64,000 nucleotides of DNA from Vibrio sp. HB236076 (GTDB taxonomy: Bacteria; Pseudomonadota; Gammaproteobacteria; Enterobacterales; Vibrionaceae): positions 186,001-250,000 of the forward strand of contig NZ_CP162602.1 in assembly GCF_040957575.1 (NCBI RefSeq), written 5' to 3'. Positions 63,310 through 64,000 of this stretch are shown piece after piece (position 1 is the stretch's first letter; each line of letters begins with the position of its first letter). A model generated the notes under the pieces. It searched no databases, was not told the DNA's origin, and saw only the letters and a program-made list of their open reading frames with translations. Both the position numbers and the translations under genes were made by a program.

Positions 63310-64000
63310 ATGGACAGACAAGCAATGAACACGCAAGAGCACAAGCAACCCATTTGGTTTCACCTCACTCAACACGCTGCCATGCCAGAGCAAGGCCCGT
63401 GGACCATCACGGAAGGTAAAGGCTTAACCATTTGGGACAGCCAAGGTCGTGAGTTTCTCGATGCCACCTCTGGCGGTGTATGGTGTGTCAATATTGGTTA
63501 TGGCCGTGAGTCAATGGCCAAAGTCATTTATGACCAACTCATCAAACTCAACTACTTTGCCGGCACCGCCAACACAGAGCCCGCCACCGAATTTGCCAAC
63601 CAACTGCTCAGTAAAATGCCGGGGATGAGTCGTGTCTATTTTGCCAGCTCCGGATCTGAGGCCAACGAAAAAGCCTATAAAATGGTCCGCCAAATTGCTC
63701 ACAAGAAATACGGTGGCCAAAAGCACAAAATCTTGTTTCGCGAGCGTGATTACCACGGTTCGACCATTGGCTGCTTGAGCTCAACAGGTCAAGAGCAGCG
63801 CCGTGAACAATACGGCCCTTTTGTGCCGGGTTTTGTCGAGTTTCCTCATTGTTTTGAGTATCGCAGCCAATTTGGCGATGTCGAAGACTATGGCATCAAA
63901 GCCGCACAAGCCTTTGAAGACGCCATTTTACGCGAAGGCCCAGAGACGGTAGGCGCCGTCGTGATTGAACCCATTACCGCCGGCGGTGGTGTCATTACGC
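63310..64000 (+). CDS. Class III aminotransferase, partial (taurine/beta-alanine:pyruvate-like)
   Basis: 230 complete codons are visible before the window ends. Class III motifs are EFLDATSGGVWCVNIGYGRE, RVYFASSGSEANEKAYKMVRQI, FRERDYHGSTIGCLSSTGQ and VVIEPITAGGG. The closest remembered relatives are taurine-pyruvate and beta-alanine-pyruvate aminotransferases. The divergent MocR gene suits TauR- or GabR-type control of amine catabolism. The PLP Lys lies beyond the edge. GGAGG stands before the ATG at 63310. The precise substrate remains open. Confidence 0.8.
   Translation, partial: MDRQAMNTQEHKQPIWFHLTQHAAMPEQGPWTITEGKGLTIWDSQGREFLDATSGGVWCVNIGYGRESMAKVIYDQLIKLNYFAGTANTEPATEFANQLLSKMPGMSRVYFASSGSEANEKAYKMVRQIAHKKYGGQKHKILFRERDYHGSTIGCLSSTGQEQRREQYGPFVPGFVEFPHCFEYRSQFGDVEDYGIKAAQAFEDAILREGPETVGAVVIEPITAGGGVIT

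Overview
The window reads as a chromosomal segment of a marine, moderately halophilic gammaproteobacterium of the family Vibrionaceae, probably Vibrio or a close relative. The supporting signs are a luxPQ autoinducer-2 receptor pair, ectABC with its dedicated aspartokinase, a CosR-type MarR protein beside proVWX, a CsrB-family RNA with a GacA-type box, DUF2913-like and YeeX proteins, many diguanylate cyclases, and a roughly 160-175 bp dispersed repeat with ATACCAATCT ends. No phage, insertion sequence, CRISPR array or rRNA gene was seen. One tRNA gene, Leu(GAG), is present. Genes are dense and mostly intact.

Layout. 1-2.0 kb: tail of a DMT transporter, then arsH and an ACR3 arsenite pump behind a perfect palindrome. 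2.2-7.6 kb: a membrane diguanylate cyclase, a CHASE histidine kinase and a pseudo-receiver/GGDEF/EAL protein. 7.6-13.4 kb: an oxidoreductase facing a LysR regulator, the NAD(P)HX repair enzyme, and a receiver-CheC-like/PAS pair. 13.5-18.6 kb: an SH3-like protein with a methyltransferase, then luxPQ. 18.7-25.5 kb: housekeeping and accessory genes (GIY-YIG, yceH, yeeX, a MATE pump, a Gfo/Idh enzyme, a lipoprotein hydrolase, a class II amidotransferase). 26-30 kb: proVWX and cosR. 30-31.5 kb: an HD hydrolase and a LysE exporter. 31.7-35.5 kb: ectABC-ask. 35.8-36.0 kb: a terminated short transcript that carries 16 nt perfectly complementary to the remembered Qrr sRNA core. 36-42.5 kb: regulators paired with transporters or enzymes, and an MscS channel. 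42.7-46.5 kb: yjjG, an OsmC protein and two convergent diguanylate cyclases. 46.8-48.5 kb: tRNA-Leu, a DUF2913-like gene, a 27-codon small gene and csrB. 49-50.5 kb: rimK and a RimB-like protease. 50.7-56.4 kb: ugpBAEC, a DeoR regulator and ugpQ. 56.5-64 kb: an L,D-transpeptidase, a large Cache-GGDEF-EAL protein, ldhA, ydfG, and a MocR regulator facing an aminotransferase that runs off the window.

How the parts fit. Two themes stand out. The first is osmoadaptation: ectoine synthesis, betaine/proline uptake, CosR and an MscS channel lie within 13 kb. The second is collective behaviour: LuxPQ sets Qrr levels in vibrios, the RNA at 35.8 kb could titrate Qrr as the described V. cholerae sponge QrrX does, csrB controls CsrA, and five GGDEF proteins could feed c-di-GMP output. 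The QrrX-like RNA, adjacent to the ectoine operon, is the most interesting item. All family assignments come from reading motifs by eye; no database search was run.
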